Below, in pieces: positions 52,431 to 61,533 of a stretch of DNA of 64,000 nucleotides. This DNA is from Alphaproteobacteria bacterium. Its GTDB lineage: Bacteria > Pseudomonadota > Alphaproteobacteria > Rhodospirillales > Rhodospirillaceae. Both the position numbers and the translations under genes were made by a program. The stretch lies in the NCBI GenBank assembly GCA_012103295.1, contig WLXB01000006.1, positions 1 to 64,000 on the forward strand, in the 5' to 3' direction. Position 1 is the first letter of the stretch. Every line of letters starts with the position of its first letter. Below the pieces are notes generated by a model. It searched no databases. It worked only from the letters and a program-made list of their open reading frames with translations, and was not told the origin of the DNA.

Positions 52431-52550
52431 CGCCGTCAAGGAAGAAAACCCTGTTCAGAAGTTCGCAAATCAGGAGAATTCTAATCTTCTCAGCACCGCT
52501 ACCGAAAAAGATTTCCATCTCTGTCGCATCACCAGCCCGCCTTGACGGCG
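52431..52550. repeat. 11-bp inverted repeat in the cysD leader
   Basis: CGCCGTCAAGG (52431-52441) and its exact complement CCTTGACGGCG (52540-52550) lie 98 bp apart in the region between the small gene and cysD. The pair could form the base stem of a structured leader RNA or a loop-forming operator. No known riboswitch was recognised. Confidence 0.4.
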
Positions 52551-52616
52551 CCGTCATAGACATTTGTAGTGGAGCGTGGCAATCAGACGCCGATTTCGAA
52601 TAGGATTCAGCGGAAA

Positions 52617-53411
52617 ATGGACGATTTAGACGCCCTAGAAGCGCAAAGCGTATTTATTCTGCGCGAAGCGTTTAACAAGTTCGACCCCATTGGCCTCCTC
52701 TGGTCCTTGGGTAAGGACTCCTGCGTCATGATCTGGTTGGCAAAAAAGGCATTTCTAGGCCGCATGCCGTTTCCCGCCGTTCATCTCGATACGGGCAAAG
52801 AATTTCCAGAGGCGTACGCCTTTCGGGATACCTATAGCAAAGAGTGGGATCTCAACCTGATCGCCGACGACTGCCCACCTATTGAAGAGGTGGACGCAAG
52901 CTTGCCTCCCGCATCGCGCTTCGCCGCGCGCAAATCTCTTGGGCTGCAACAGGCCATAGATCGATACGGGTTTAAGGCCTTGATCACCGGCATTCGTCGC
53001 GATGAGCAAGCGACCCGGGCAAAGGAAAGAGTTTTCAGCCCCAGGGGTGTCGACAATTCATGGGACTTCCGCGAGCAACCCCCTGAATTTTGGGACCAAT
53101 ACAACACGGATTTCCCACCGGGCACCCACGTCAGAGTTCACCCTCTCCTTCATTGGACAGAAGTCGATATCTGGCGCTACATCGAACGGGAAAACATTCC
53201 CATGGTTCCACTTTATTACGCCAAGAACGGCCAACGGTTCCGGTCCTTGGGCGAGATTGGAATCACAGAACCCATTAACTCGGATGCAACAACCATTGCC
53301 GAGATCATCGCCGAACTGGAAGCAACCCGAGATCCTGAACGCGCCGGTAGAACAATGGATCATGAGACCGAAGACAGTTTCGAACGTCTTCGCACGATGG
53401 GTTACCTGTAA
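52617..53411 (+). CDS. cysD: Sulfate adenylyltransferase subunit 2 (CysD)
   Basis: CysD is the catalytic subunit of ATP sulfurylase, making APS from sulfate and ATP together with CysN. From the ATG at 52617 the protein is 264 residues. It starts MDDLDALEAQSVFILREA as in the family, with the PP-loop SLGKDS (30-35) and the signature ITGIRRDEQATRAKER. An in-frame GTG at 52569 would add 16 unlike residues. cysNC starts 3 bp after its stop. Confidence 0.94.
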   Translation: MDDLDALEAQSVFILREAFNKFDPIGLLWSLGKDSCVMIWLAKKAFLGRMPFPAVHLDTGKEFPEAYAFRDTYSKEWDLNLIADDCPPIEEVDASLPPASRFAARKSLGLQQAIDRYGFKALITGIRRDEQATRAKERVFSPRGVDNSWDFREQPPEFWDQYNTDFPPGTHVRVHPLLHWTEVDIWRYIERENIPMVPLYYAKNGQRFRSLGEIGITEPINSDATTIAEIIAELEATRDPERAGRTMDHETEDSFERLRTMGYL

Positions 53412-53414
53412 ATC

Positions 53415-55277
53415 ATGAGTGCGAATACCAAAGCCCGCGAACGCGCCTTTCCGATTGTCATTGTCGGCCATATCGATCATGGCAAATCGACCTTAATCGG
53501 ACGCATGCTTCACGACACGAACTCTTTGCCGACGGGGAAAGTCGAAGAACTTCAGACTAGTTGTGAGCGGCGGGGCGCGCCGTTCGAATGGTCCTTCGTT
53601 CTCGATGCGCTGCAGTTGGAACGAGATCAAGCGATTACCGTCGACTCAACACAAATTTGGTTTCATACCGAAACCCGCCGCTACGTCATTATCGATGCAC
53701 CGGGCCATCGAGAATTCCTGCGAAACATGGTGACGGGTGCCGCTAGCGCCAACGCCGGCGTAATCGTGATCGACGCAGAACAAGGGGTCTCCGAACAGAC
53801 TCGACGTCATGCTTATCTGCTTCATCTGATCGGCATTCCCCAGGTCGTGGTCGCCATCAACAAAATGGACCTGGTCGATTACTCGGAAGAACGGTTTAAG
53901 GCTGTCGAGGCAGAAATGCAGGCCTATCTCCAGGAAATCGGGCTTGAGGCACAGGTGATGATACCGGTCGCAGCGATGCATGGTGACAATCTAGCTGAAC
54001 GTTCTTCAAATATGTCGTGGTACGAAGGGCCAACGGTCACGGATGCGCTTGATGCCTTTCCGCGCGCGGCTGCACCGATTGAACGCCCCTTCCGGCTCCC
54101 GGTTCAAGATGTATACCGCCAAGATGGCCGACGCTTGATTGTCGGACGAGTGGAAAGTGGCCAGCTAAAAGTGGGTAGCGACGTAACCGTATGGCCAACC
54201 CGACGCACAGCGAAAGTTACATCAATTGAGCAATGGGCTGCGCCTGACGAGGCGACTGAAGTTAAGGCTGGACAGTCGGTCGCGATAACTCTTGATGACG
54301 AACTCTTTATAGAGCGAGGCCACGTCCTTACTTTGCCAACGGCAGGGCCTCGATCGTCCAACGCCCTATCCGTTAAACTTTTCTGGCTGAGCCGCGATCC
54401 ATTGCGACACGGTGAGTCCCTCACTCTAAAACTCGCGACAGCCGAGTATGATGTTGTTGTCGACTCAATCGATACCGTCATCGACGTCGGCGATTTAAGC
54501 CGTCATCGCGGCAACGAGGTGGCGCAAAATGGTGTGGCTGAGATCACACTGCGCTCTCGCAGCGACATGACTTATGACCTATTTCACGACATACCGGCCC
54601 TAGGCCGTGCCGTACTGCTCGACGGCTACCAGGTTGTCGGCGGCTGTATCATCGAAAGTGGCGGCGACATCGAAACCGCGTCCCGAAACCTGACGGCCGT
54701 GCCACAGTCCGTAAAAGCCGACGAACGCCAGGCCGCGAATGGCTACCCCGGTGCGGTGCTATGGATGTCTGGGCTTTCCGGCGCAGGCAAGTCGACCTTA
54801 GCCATGGCCTTGCAGCGTGAATTATTTAAGCGCGACATAAACGTCTACACACTCGATGGTGACAACGTCCGCAACGGACTAAACCGCGATCTTGGATTCA
54901 GCGAGGAAGAGCGCGAGGAGAACATTCGGCGCGTTGCGGAGGTCGCTAAACTATTCGCCGATTCAGGAACAATCGTGATTTCAGCCTTTATCGCTCCGAC
55001 CAATTCGGCGCGGGCACAAGCACGTGAGATCATCGGCGATCAATTCCACGAAGTGTTTGTCAGTGCAGACATGAGTGTGTGTGAATCTCGAGACGTAAAA
55101 GGCCTCTATGCCAAAGCACGACGCGGAGAAATCGACGATTTCACCGGCATCTCATCTCCATGGGAACCGCCGAAAAATCCAGACCTCGAGGTTAATACGG
55201 GCGAACTCTCCCTCGACGACTCCCTGGTGAAAATGGTGTCCTATATCGAGCAAACGATACTAAGCAATCCTAAGTAA
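53415..55277 (+). CDS. cysNC: Fused sulfate adenylyltransferase GTPase subunit / APS kinase (CysNC)
   Basis: This 620-residue fusion has an N-terminal EF-Tu-like GTPase that drives APS formation (G1 GHIDHGKS 18-25, [19 protein letters not shown]) and barrel domains. A C-terminal APS kinase follows (Walker [10 protein letters not shown], 453-461; [16 protein letters not shown]), making PAPS. The switch region ([16 protein letters not shown]) differs from the usual EREQGITIDVAYRYF of assimilatory CysN. PAPS serves reductive assimilation or sulfotransferases, and no cysH or cysI is in the window. Confidence 0.94.
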   Translation: MSANTKARERAFPIVIVGHIDHGKSTLIGRMLHDTNSLPTGKVEELQTSCERRGAPFEWSFVLDALQLERDQAITVDSTQIWFHTETRRYVIIDAPGHREFLRNMVTGAASANAGVIVIDAEQGVSEQTRRHAYLLHLIGIPQVVVAINKMDLVDYSEERFKAVEAEMQAYLQEIGLEAQVMIPVAAMHGDNLAERSSNMSWYEGPTVTDALDAFPRAAAPIERPFRLPVQDVYRQDGRRLIVGRVESGQLKVGSDVTVWPTRRTAKVTSIEQWAAPDEATEVKAGQSVAITLDDELFIERGHVLTLPTAGPRSSNALSVKLFWLSRDPLRHGESLTLKLATAEYDVVVDSIDTVIDVGDLSRHRGNEVAQNGVAEITLRSRSDMTYDLFHDIPALGRAVLLDGYQVVGGCIIESGGDIETASRNLTAVPQSVKADERQAANGYPGAVLWMSGLSGAGKSTLAMALQRELFKRDINVYTLDGDNVRNGLNRDLGFSEEEREENIRRVAEVAKLFADSGTIVISAFIAPTNSARAQAREIIGDQFHEVFVSADMSVCESRDVKGLYAKARRGEIDDFTGISSPWEPPKNPDLEVNTGELSLDDSLVKMVSYIEQTILSNPK

Positions 55278-55301
55278 GAGAGTGACGGGTACTCACGTTA
55301 C

Positions 55302-56864
55302 TCAAGGGTCGACCCGAACAAAACTAGACGCCAATGACGGATCCCCACTACCGTCGTATTGGGCTTTAGCCGGATACGGAAAAGCGGGACGACTGAAGTC
55401 GACCTTGTCAGCCCCAAGAGGCAAATCAGTTCCCGCGCTATCCACCCTGACATTCGGGTGCACGCCGATGAGAACGTCGGGCGCGTTGCCGTTTTCAACC
55501 CAATCTTCCATATGAGCCAAATAGTCGATGGCATAAGCCCCAGCTCCGCCCGAGCAATGATTCATTCCTGGGATCATGAAGAGACGATAAAAGTCCTGAG
55601 TTGCGTCTTGCCCGCCCATCGTTTTCGTGACCGTCTCGTAATAGTCGATGATGTTTAACGGTACTACAGACTGATCGCGCCAGCCTTGGTAGGTCAGAAT
55701 CTTACCGCCGCGGGCTTTATATTTGCGCAAGTCCGGATTTGATCCGGTGTAGATATGCTCCATCAGACCAAGACGTTTGTAATCTTCGTCAAAATCAAAA
55801 TCGGTCTGCTGCCACGACGGCCCTGGATCAGGCATGAAGTTCAAGTACCGGAACATATCGCCCATGAATTTCTCATAGACTGAGAGACCACCGTCCTCGC
55901 TGATGTAATTGCCGATCCAATTGAGCTCGGACCCGCGCTGAACGCCGCCAGTGTAAAGCGCCATACCGTCTGAATTGACTGGTCCATCGTACATTTTATT
56001 GACGGTCTCAACCTGAGCCGTGGTCAAACAATTGTCTCGATCGCGACCAAGGCATTGCAGCTCTGCCGGCTCAAAGTCACAGTCACGCGCATCGCCGATT
56101 AACCCATCTTCGAGACCGTCATTCATATCGCACTTAGCTATGACAGCTTGATGGATCATTGGCACCTTACTGGATGGCAGAATTTGCTTTCCGTCCTCAT
56201 CGCGATTTGCAACAAGCGTCCACAGCAATTCCATACCTGCGCCAGTTTCATCGATCACTGGTGCACCGGCAACAATGCCGTCGAAGTCATAGGGAAAGCG
56301 CTGTGCTTCGACTAAGCCTTGGCGCCCCCCAGTCGAACAGCCCATGTAATAGGAACGCTGCGGCGCATTGCTATAGAAAGCTTCCGTGATCGCTTTGCCT
56401 GCAACTGTGACGACATGCGTGGCACGATAGCCAAAATCAATTTCAGCCTGTAGGTCGTTGTAGGCCCATTTGGCATCTAACGCCGTTGAGGTGTGCCCCA
56501 TATCGCTGGCGATACAAGCATAGCCATCTTTGACGTGATTATTGCAAGCGGCAATGAAGACGGCGCCACAAAAGCCGCCGCAACCGCGCTTAAGAAATTT
56601 CCCGTTCCAGTTCTCCAGCGGGAGTCGCAGTTCGAATTCCACGCTCGAACTGACATAGCCCTTAACCTGGCAATAGGCCGGAACATCATCTGCAGCAGCA
56701 ATCGTGTGCGTCGCCATGATGTGTGTTGATGCATCTATGACGTTCGAAAAATCCTGTGATTGGAGAGCCTGGCACTGAGCCTCCGAGGCCGCCTCAACAT
56801 CACCAGCGCCGCTCGTCGCTACAAGTACAAGCGCGACGGCCGCTAACGTTAATCGACTTAGCAT
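55302..56864 (-). CDS. Secreted tannase/feruloyl esterase family enzyme
   Basis: The 520-residue protein has a signal peptide (about 1-25) and the tannase/feruloyl-esterase alpha/beta-hydrolase fold. The nucleophile is Ser177 in MGCSTGGRQG. The adjacent Cys176 and the later NHC in PGMNHCSGG form the family's CS-D-HC disulfide and triad motif. It should hydrolyse ester bonds of plant or algal phenolic-type substrates, though the exact one is not known. The ribosome site GGTGGAG is close upstream. The gene is convergent with cysNC. Confidence 0.9.
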   Translation of the reverse strand: MLSRLTLAAVALVLVATSGAGDVEAASEAQCQALQSQDFSNVIDASTHIMATHTIAAADDVPAYCQVKGYVSSSVEFELRLPLENWNGKFLKRGCGGFCGAVFIAACNNHVKDGYACIASDMGHTSTALDAKWAYNDLQAEIDFGYRATHVVTVAGKAITEAFYSNAPQRSYYMGCSTGGRQGLVEAQRFPYDFDGIVAGAPVIDETGAGMELLWTLVANRDEDGKQILPSSKVPMIHQAVIAKCDMNDGLEDGLIGDARDCDFEPAELQCLGRDRDNCLTTAQVETVNKMYDGPVNSDGMALYTGGVQRGSELNWIGNYISEDGGLSVYEKFMGDMFRYLNFMPDPGPSWQQTDFDFDEDYKRLGLMEHIYTGSNPDLRKYKARGGKILTYQGWRDQSVVPLNIIDYYETVTKTMGGQDATQDFYRLFMIPGMNHCSGGAGAYAIDYLAHMEDWVENGNAPDVLIGVHPNVRVDSAGTDLPLGADKVDFSRPAFPYPAKAQYDGSGDPSLASSFVRVDP

Positions 56865-56977
56865 ATCTCCACCCCTTCCCCGATCTAAGCGCTATGGTAG
56901 CCCTCTCTCCACCCCAAGCGTCAATGGCTTGAGCTAGATATGTGTTTTATTGCCTCACGTGTTTGTCACACTCAGCC

Positions 56978-57006
56978 CTGTGATTCTCTCGTAAAGTGCC
57001 TATAAC
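56978..57006 (+). promoter_or_regulatory. Possible promoter of the MATE gene
   Basis: TATAAC (57001-57006) matches the -10 consensus at 5 of 6 positions and lies 26 bp before the ATG. The -35 position at 17-bp spacing is a weak CTGTGA (56978-56983). The leader would be very short. Confidence 0.35.
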
Positions 57007-57032
57007 AGGCCTCTCAACCGCCAGGACACTTT

Positions 57033-58379
57033 ATGACCGACGTTTCCCAACCGCCTCTTCCGACCGGGCGGCTCAAAACCATTCTAACTTTGTCTCTGCC
57101 TATCGTTGGCGGCATGGTGTCCCAAAACATTCTTAATCTGGTGGATACGGCGATGGTTGGCCGGGTCGGCCCGTCGGCGTTGGCTGCGGTGGGTATTGCT
57201 GGGTTCGCCAATTTCATGGCGATCGCCATTGTTCTTGGGTTCGGGACCGGCGTTCAAGCCATCGCCTCACGACGCCTCGGCGAAGGCAAAGCGGGTGAAA
57301 CCGCTATTCCCCTAAACGGGGGGCTGTTCCTCGCCCTCATTATGGGCGTGCCATTGACCATTATTCTTTATTTGGTCGCTCCATATGGCTTTCCGCTGCT
57401 CGTTAGTGACCCAGCCGTTGTTCAAGATGGTGTTCCTTATTTGCAAGCGCGCATTCTGGGAACGATAGCCATTGCCATGAACTATGCCTTCCGGGGTTTT
57501 TGGAACGGCATCAACATGTCTTGGGTTTACATGCGGACCCTCGTGGTCATGCACATCATCAACATCTTTCTCAATTGGGTACTGATTTTCGGCAACCTGG
57601 GCGCACCGGCCCTAGGCGCTGAAGGAGCCGGTCTTGCGACAACCATTTCGATCTTCGTCGGCACGGCACTATATGCGGTACAAGCCTGGCACCTGGCCCG
57701 AGATCGAGGATTCTTAGACCGTCTACCCCGCCGTGAGACGCTGACCAGTATTCTGAAGATTTCGATCCCCGCCTCAATCCAGCAGTTCTTTTTCGCCGCA
57801 GGCTTTACGGCCCTGTTTTTGATTATTGGCAAGATAGGGACTGCGGAACTCGCTGCAGCAAGCGTGCTCATGAACGTTTCCCAGACGGCGTTTTTGCCAG
57901 GTTTAGGGCTAGGCATCGCCTGTGCTTCTATGGTTGGTCAAGCGCTTGGTCGGGGTGATCCGGACGATGCTAAAGCCTGGGGATGGGATGTCGTAAAAGT
58001 TGGGGTCGCCGTTATGGGTGCTCTCGGCATCCCCATGATCTTCTTACCAACCCCGATCCTATCGATTTTTCTAACAGACCCCGCTGTTATCGCACTCGCC
58101 CGACCACCACTTATTCTTGTTGGGGCAACGATCTGGTTTGAAGCGGTCTCCATGATTTTGCTCAGCGGACTACAGGGCGCTGGAGCGGCCAAAATCGTCG
58201 CCAAGATTTCAGTCAGCCTGCAGTGGCTCATGTTTCTGCCCCTCGCCTATGTTATCGGACCGATAATGGGCTACGGCCTGATGGGAGTTTGGGCGTGGTT
58301 CATCACGTACAGACTCATCACAACACTCATCTTTGCAGGCTTCTGGCAGTTCGGAAAATGGCAACACATCAAAGTGTAA
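57033..58379 (+). CDS. MATE family efflux transporter
   Basis: This 448-residue polytopic protein has twelve likely membrane segments in two homologous halves, with the MATE features LSLPIVGGMVSQNILNLVDTAMVGR at the start and GAGAAKIVAK in the second half. MATE proteins export drugs or metabolites using Na+ or H+ gradients. It resembles the DinF-like subgroup, but the substrate is unknown. Its 3' end forms a perfect inverted repeat with the convergent hydrolase gene. Confidence 0.93.
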   Translation: MTDVSQPPLPTGRLKTILTLSLPIVGGMVSQNILNLVDTAMVGRVGPSALAAVGIAGFANFMAIAIVLGFGTGVQAIASRRLGEGKAGETAIPLNGGLFLALIMGVPLTIILYLVAPYGFPLLVSDPAVVQDGVPYLQARILGTIAIAMNYAFRGFWNGINMSWVYMRTLVVMHIINIFLNWVLIFGNLGAPALGAEGAGLATTISIFVGTALYAVQAWHLARDRGFLDRLPRRETLTSILKISIPASIQQFFFAAGFTALFLIIGKIGTAELAAASVLMNVSQTAFLPGLGLGIACASMVGQALGRGDPDDAKAWGWDVVKVGVAVMGALGIPMIFLPTPILSIFLTDPAVIALARPPLILVGATIWFEAVSMILLSGLQGAGAAKIVAKISVSLQWLMFLPLAYVIGPIMGYGLMGVWAWFITYRLITTLIFAGFWQFGKWQHIKV

Positions 58380-58405
58380 TCCGACACCTAATCGTTTGAT
58401 GTGTT
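58363..58405. repeat. Perfect 11-bp inverted repeat at convergent gene ends
   Basis: AACACATCAAA (58363-58373), in the last codons of the MATE gene, is the exact complement of TTTGATGTGTT (58395-58405), in the last codons of the convergent hydrolase gene. The loop is 21 bases and contains both stops. It may act as a bidirectional terminator, although no U tract is present. Confidence 0.45.
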
Positions 58406-59302
58406 TACACGCCGCGCGAACTCGGCCAATTCTTCATTGTAACGATCTGGATGTTGGAAAAATGGCAAATGCCCGGTGTCCTCGTAGAATGAAAATTCCG
58501 CGTCGGACAGCGTGTCCATCGCCACCTCTGAATCATTGGCGGGCATCATGATGTCTTCAGATCCGCGCGATAACAGCACGGGGATAGATACCTGATCAGC
58601 GATGTCCGTGTTGTCCAGCTTGCGCCCAGCCATAGCGCGCCGTACGTAGGCTGGCATCATCAATCCCATTGCCACTTGGGCTGACTTATCCACTTCGGTC
58701 ATGGTGTCGGTATAAAACGTCGCCGCAGTATTATTCGCCGCGACTACGTTATCGTTCAAATTCATGGACCGGGTGCGCGCTGAATTTTCAAGCATCTCTT
58801 TGATGTTGTCAGACGGCGGGAACGGTGAGCGCGGCACCAATCCCCCAAGCGACCCGACCAGATTTACACCGGCGATATTGTCGACGCCGTAATGACGAAT
58901 GTAATCGGATACTACGAACCCACCATAGGACCAGCCAACCACTACCGGCTTGTCGAGACCGGTCACCGCCATGACGGCCGCGACATCCCCTGCCCAAGCC
59001 TGTGAGGGTCCCAACAAATCAGGTTGCCATGGCTTGCCGGACAAACCGTGGCCTCGCATATCAAACGCAACAAGATAAAAGTCGTCGGCCAAACTGGACT
59101 CAAACTGCAGCCGAAACGCTTGCGATGCTTGCGCCATACCATGAATCAGCAAAATACCTGGGTTCTTGGGGTCCCCAGCAGTCATGACATTCAGGGGCAC
59201 ACCGCCGTAGCCCTCAACCATCTGGAACTCTGGCTCAGCCTGTGCCTGTGTCACGAGGATCAACGGAACGACAACGGCAAGAACGGCTACAAGGAACTTC
59301 AT
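58388..59302 (-). CDS. Secreted alpha/beta hydrolase
   Basis: The 304-residue protein has a signal peptide (1-22, ending AQA) and a standard alpha/beta-hydrolase fold. It shows the oxyanion HGMAQAS, DMRGHGLSG, the nucleophile elbow GWSYGG (Ser125), a triad Asp in SRGSEDIM and His in DTGHLPFFQHP. It could be an esterase, epoxide hydrolase or lactonase. It is divergent from the small membrane protein gene. Confidence 0.9.
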   Translation of the reverse strand: MKFLVAVLAVVVPLILVTQAQAEPEFQMVEGYGGVPLNVMTAGDPKNPGILLIHGMAQASQAFRLQFESSLADDFYLVAFDMRGHGLSGKPWQPDLLGPSQAWAGDVAAVMAVTGLDKPVVVGWSYGGFVVSDYIRHYGVDNIAGVNLVGSLGGLVPRSPFPPSDNIKEMLENSARTRSMNLNDNVVAANNTAATFYTDTMTEVDKSAQVAMGLMMPAYVRRAMAGRKLDNTDIADQVSIPVLLSRGSEDIMMPANDSEVAMDTLSDAEFSFYEDTGHLPFFQHPDRYNEELAEFARRVNTSND

Positions 59303-59416
59303 TTTGGAACTCCGACAAAGAAAGTAGACAGATCAGCTTATCCGCCTTGCATCGGGAACGAAAACCGGCCAGATAGAAGACAGTTACTCGTTGACCAAAT
59401 AGGTGGATTTAGACCC

Positions 59417-59614
59417 ATGTGGATTTGGAAGTTTATCAAGGGATTGGGCCGTTTCTTCGCAGACATCCTGTTTTTGATCGTTGCCGTCATTCTCGCCTCA
59501 ATAGTATTTGCGAACACCGGCCTGATTTTGACCCTCGTTCTGGCAATCCCAGTTTGGCTGGGGCTGGCGTGGATTTACAAAGGTGTTTTCGGTCCAAGGC
59601 AAGTCGTAGCTTAG
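59417..59614 (+). CDS. Small two-helix membrane protein
   Basis: The 65-residue protein has two hydrophobic helices (about 17-33 and 37-54) and short charged ends (MWIWKFIKGLGRFF, YKGVFGPRQVVA). AGGTGGA lies 9 bp before the ATG. Longer upstream frames overlap the divergent hydrolase and are rejected. It is 11 bp before the next secreted hydrolase gene, so the two are probably co-translated. The function is unknown. Confidence 0.7.
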   Translation: MWIWKFIKGLGRFFADILFLIVAVILASIVFANTGLILTLVLAIPVWLGLAWIYKGVFGPRQVVA

Positions 59615-59625
59615 AGGCGACAGCC

Positions 59626-60597
59626 TTGCGCACCCCCCTCATTGCGGTTGTCGCGCTCTCATTGACAACAATTGGTGCAGCACCGACTGTTGGCGCGGAC
59701 AATGATCCTTACACCGGCGCACCCGGACCGTACGCGGTGACCTACGCCCGCAATGTGGTCCTCGACGAACCGGAACGCCCTGAGCCCTTCGTCGTTCAAG
59801 TTACGCGCCCGGTCGAAGTTAAAAATTCACCTGTCATCGTTTTCTCTCACGGCTTCCGCTGTGAGTTGGCCGGTAATGACCCGTTGGTGGGTCACTGGGC
59901 CAGTCATGGATACACGGTTATTCAACCGCAACACTTGGACGCCGAACCCAATTCAAAAATCGATGTTTACCCGCAGCATGTGAACTGGACCGAACGGCGT
60001 CGCGACATGGAACGCAGTTTAGACCTGCTTGATCAAATCGCCGCGGCCGTTCCTGAAATTGCCGGTACGTTAGACCTCTCAAACGTGATTGCGGCCGGGC
60101 ATTCCTACGGCGGCCTGACCGCGCAATCTTCAGGTGGCGCGAAGACCTTCTCGCGCGGTGAACCCAATACCCTCGTGCATGAACCAGACCCTCGCTTTAA
60201 AGCCGTGGTCGCGGTGTCACCACCAGGCCGTATGCCAGGCTTTGTCGACGAGAATTCGGCTAAAACCATTAGCCTTCCGATGATCGTAACAACCGGGACC
60301 GAAGACTTTGTCCCTCCGATGATGCCGACCTGGGAAGTTCACATCGACACATATGTCGACGCTGAGCCCGGCGACAAATACCTCGCCGTCATTGAAGGCG
60401 CAGACCATCGCTTTGGTGGATTAATTTGCGGCGACGTGGGTGCTGAGCCGATGACAGAGCAGATGGCAATATTGAACGCGACAACTCTCGCCTTTATCAA
60501 CTCCGTTGTTCAGGAGTCATCCCAAGCGCAAGCATATCTAGACGAGTTAGCTAGAGCTGGAAAAACGGAAACGATGTTTGCCTTCGAGACGAAATAG
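59626..60597 (+). CDS. Secreted alpha/beta hydrolase (platelet-activating-factor-acetylhydrolase-like)
   Basis: From a TTG start at 59626 (GAGGCG 6 bp before) the protein is 323 residues, with a signal peptide (1-24). Its hydrolase core has FSHGF, the nucleophile GHSYGG (Ser160), Asp in TGTEDFVPP and His in GADHRFGG. The fold resembles PAF-acetylhydrolase, chlorophyllase and polyester-hydrolase types. An in-frame start at 59419 would overlap the whole small membrane gene and lacks a signal peptide, so it is rejected. Confidence 0.85.
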   Translation: MRTPLIAVVALSLTTIGAAPTVGADNDPYTGAPGPYAVTYARNVVLDEPERPEPFVVQVTRPVEVKNSPVIVFSHGFRCELAGNDPLVGHWASHGYTVIQPQHLDAEPNSKIDVYPQHVNWTERRRDMERSLDLLDQIAAAVPEIAGTLDLSNVIAAGHSYGGLTAQSSGGAKTFSRGEPNTLVHEPDPRFKAVVAVSPPGRMPGFVDENSAKTISLPMIVTTGTEDFVPPMMPTWEVHIDTYVDAEPGDKYLAVIEGADHRFGGLICGDVGAEPMTEQMAILNATTLAFINSVVQESSQAQAYLDELARAGKTETMFAFETK

Positions 60598-60603
60598 CCG
60601 CCT

Positions 60604-61533
60604 CTAGGTATAGCGGCCCACGGCTTTGTAGAGTTCTTCAACAACGGCGAGTGCCGGAAACACTTCGGTGAGCGGAACAGGAAAAGGCTCCCCCTTATCA
60701 AGGGCGCGCGTCGCTTCCTCAATCACCGCCAGATGCCCCGGCCCAAAGAAAAAATCATCGTCGTGCGGCTCCGCTGGCGGTGGATATGGCAATCCGTTGA
60801 CCGATGTAATGGAATGGCCAGACATTTCAACACGCCCGCTCTCGCCTTCAATTATGCAGCACACCGGCCCGTCTGCCCGTTCATTCACCGCCTCGATTTT
60901 TACATGCCCCATACAGCCGGACGAAAACGCCAATGCGACATCGATACCAGTTTCTTGAGGACCATCGCTGAGTGACGCTTGCACGGCTGATGGTGCGCCC
61001 AACCACCACAAAAGAAGATCGATGTAATGTAGTCCAATGGTCCGCAGCACACCGCCGCCGGATCGATTGGGATCGGCGTGCCAACCCGTTAACCCGGCCA
61101 GGTTGCCAGTAAATGTAACCGTGCGCGGAACCAAAGCTTCACTTTCAATGAGCGCCTTAATCCAGCGGCTGTGATTCTGCGCTCTTTGATTGAGGACAAC
61201 ACCCAACGGTACACGGAGTTCTTTCGCCTGCGCGTCGAGCGCTTCCGCTTCAGCGCGTGTTTTACCAATCGGTTTTTCGCAGAGCACGGGCACGCCGGCA
61301 TCCAAGGCTATCTGGGCAAGCCCCGCCTGCGTATCGTTCGGCGTTGCGACAACGATAGCATCGGCGTCAACATCGTTCAGCGCCGCCGCCAGATCAGGAA
61401 AAAGTGGCGTCGAACCCTTGTCCTTGACGTTCGGATCAATGAGTCCGGCGAGGGTCGCGCCAGGGGTTTTCTGAATAGCCGCCACATGACAGCGACCCGC
61501 TTGTCCCACACCCGCCACCAACCATCGAATCAC
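60604..61533 (-). CDS. Gfo/Idh/MocA family oxidoreductase
   Basis: From a GTG at 61533 the protein is 309 residues, with an N-terminal Rossmann fold (WLVAGVGQAGRCHVAAI), the EKP motif CEKPIGKTRAEAEALD and a C-terminal alpha/beta domain with GGGVLRTIGLHYIDLLLWWLG. It is an NAD(P)-dependent dehydrogenase, probably acting on a sugar or inositol-like substrate. The start overlaps the SDR stop in GTGA. Longer N-terminal versions inside the SDR gene are rejected. It is the last gene of the MFS-SDR-Gfo operon. Confidence 0.92.
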   Translation of the reverse strand: MIRWLVAGVGQAGRCHVAAIQKTPGATLAGLIDPNVKDKGSTPLFPDLAAALNDVDADAIVVATPNDTQAGLAQIALDAGVPVLCEKPIGKTRAEAEALDAQAKELRVPLGVVLNQRAQNHSRWIKALIESEALVPRTVTFTGNLAGLTGWHADPNRSGGGVLRTIGLHYIDLLLWWLGAPSAVQASLSDGPQETGIDVALAFSSGCMGHVKIEAVNERADGPVCCIIEGESGRVEMSGHSITSVNGLPYPPPAEPHDDDFFFGPGHLAVIEEATRALDKGEPFPVPLTEVFPALAVVEELYKAVGRYT

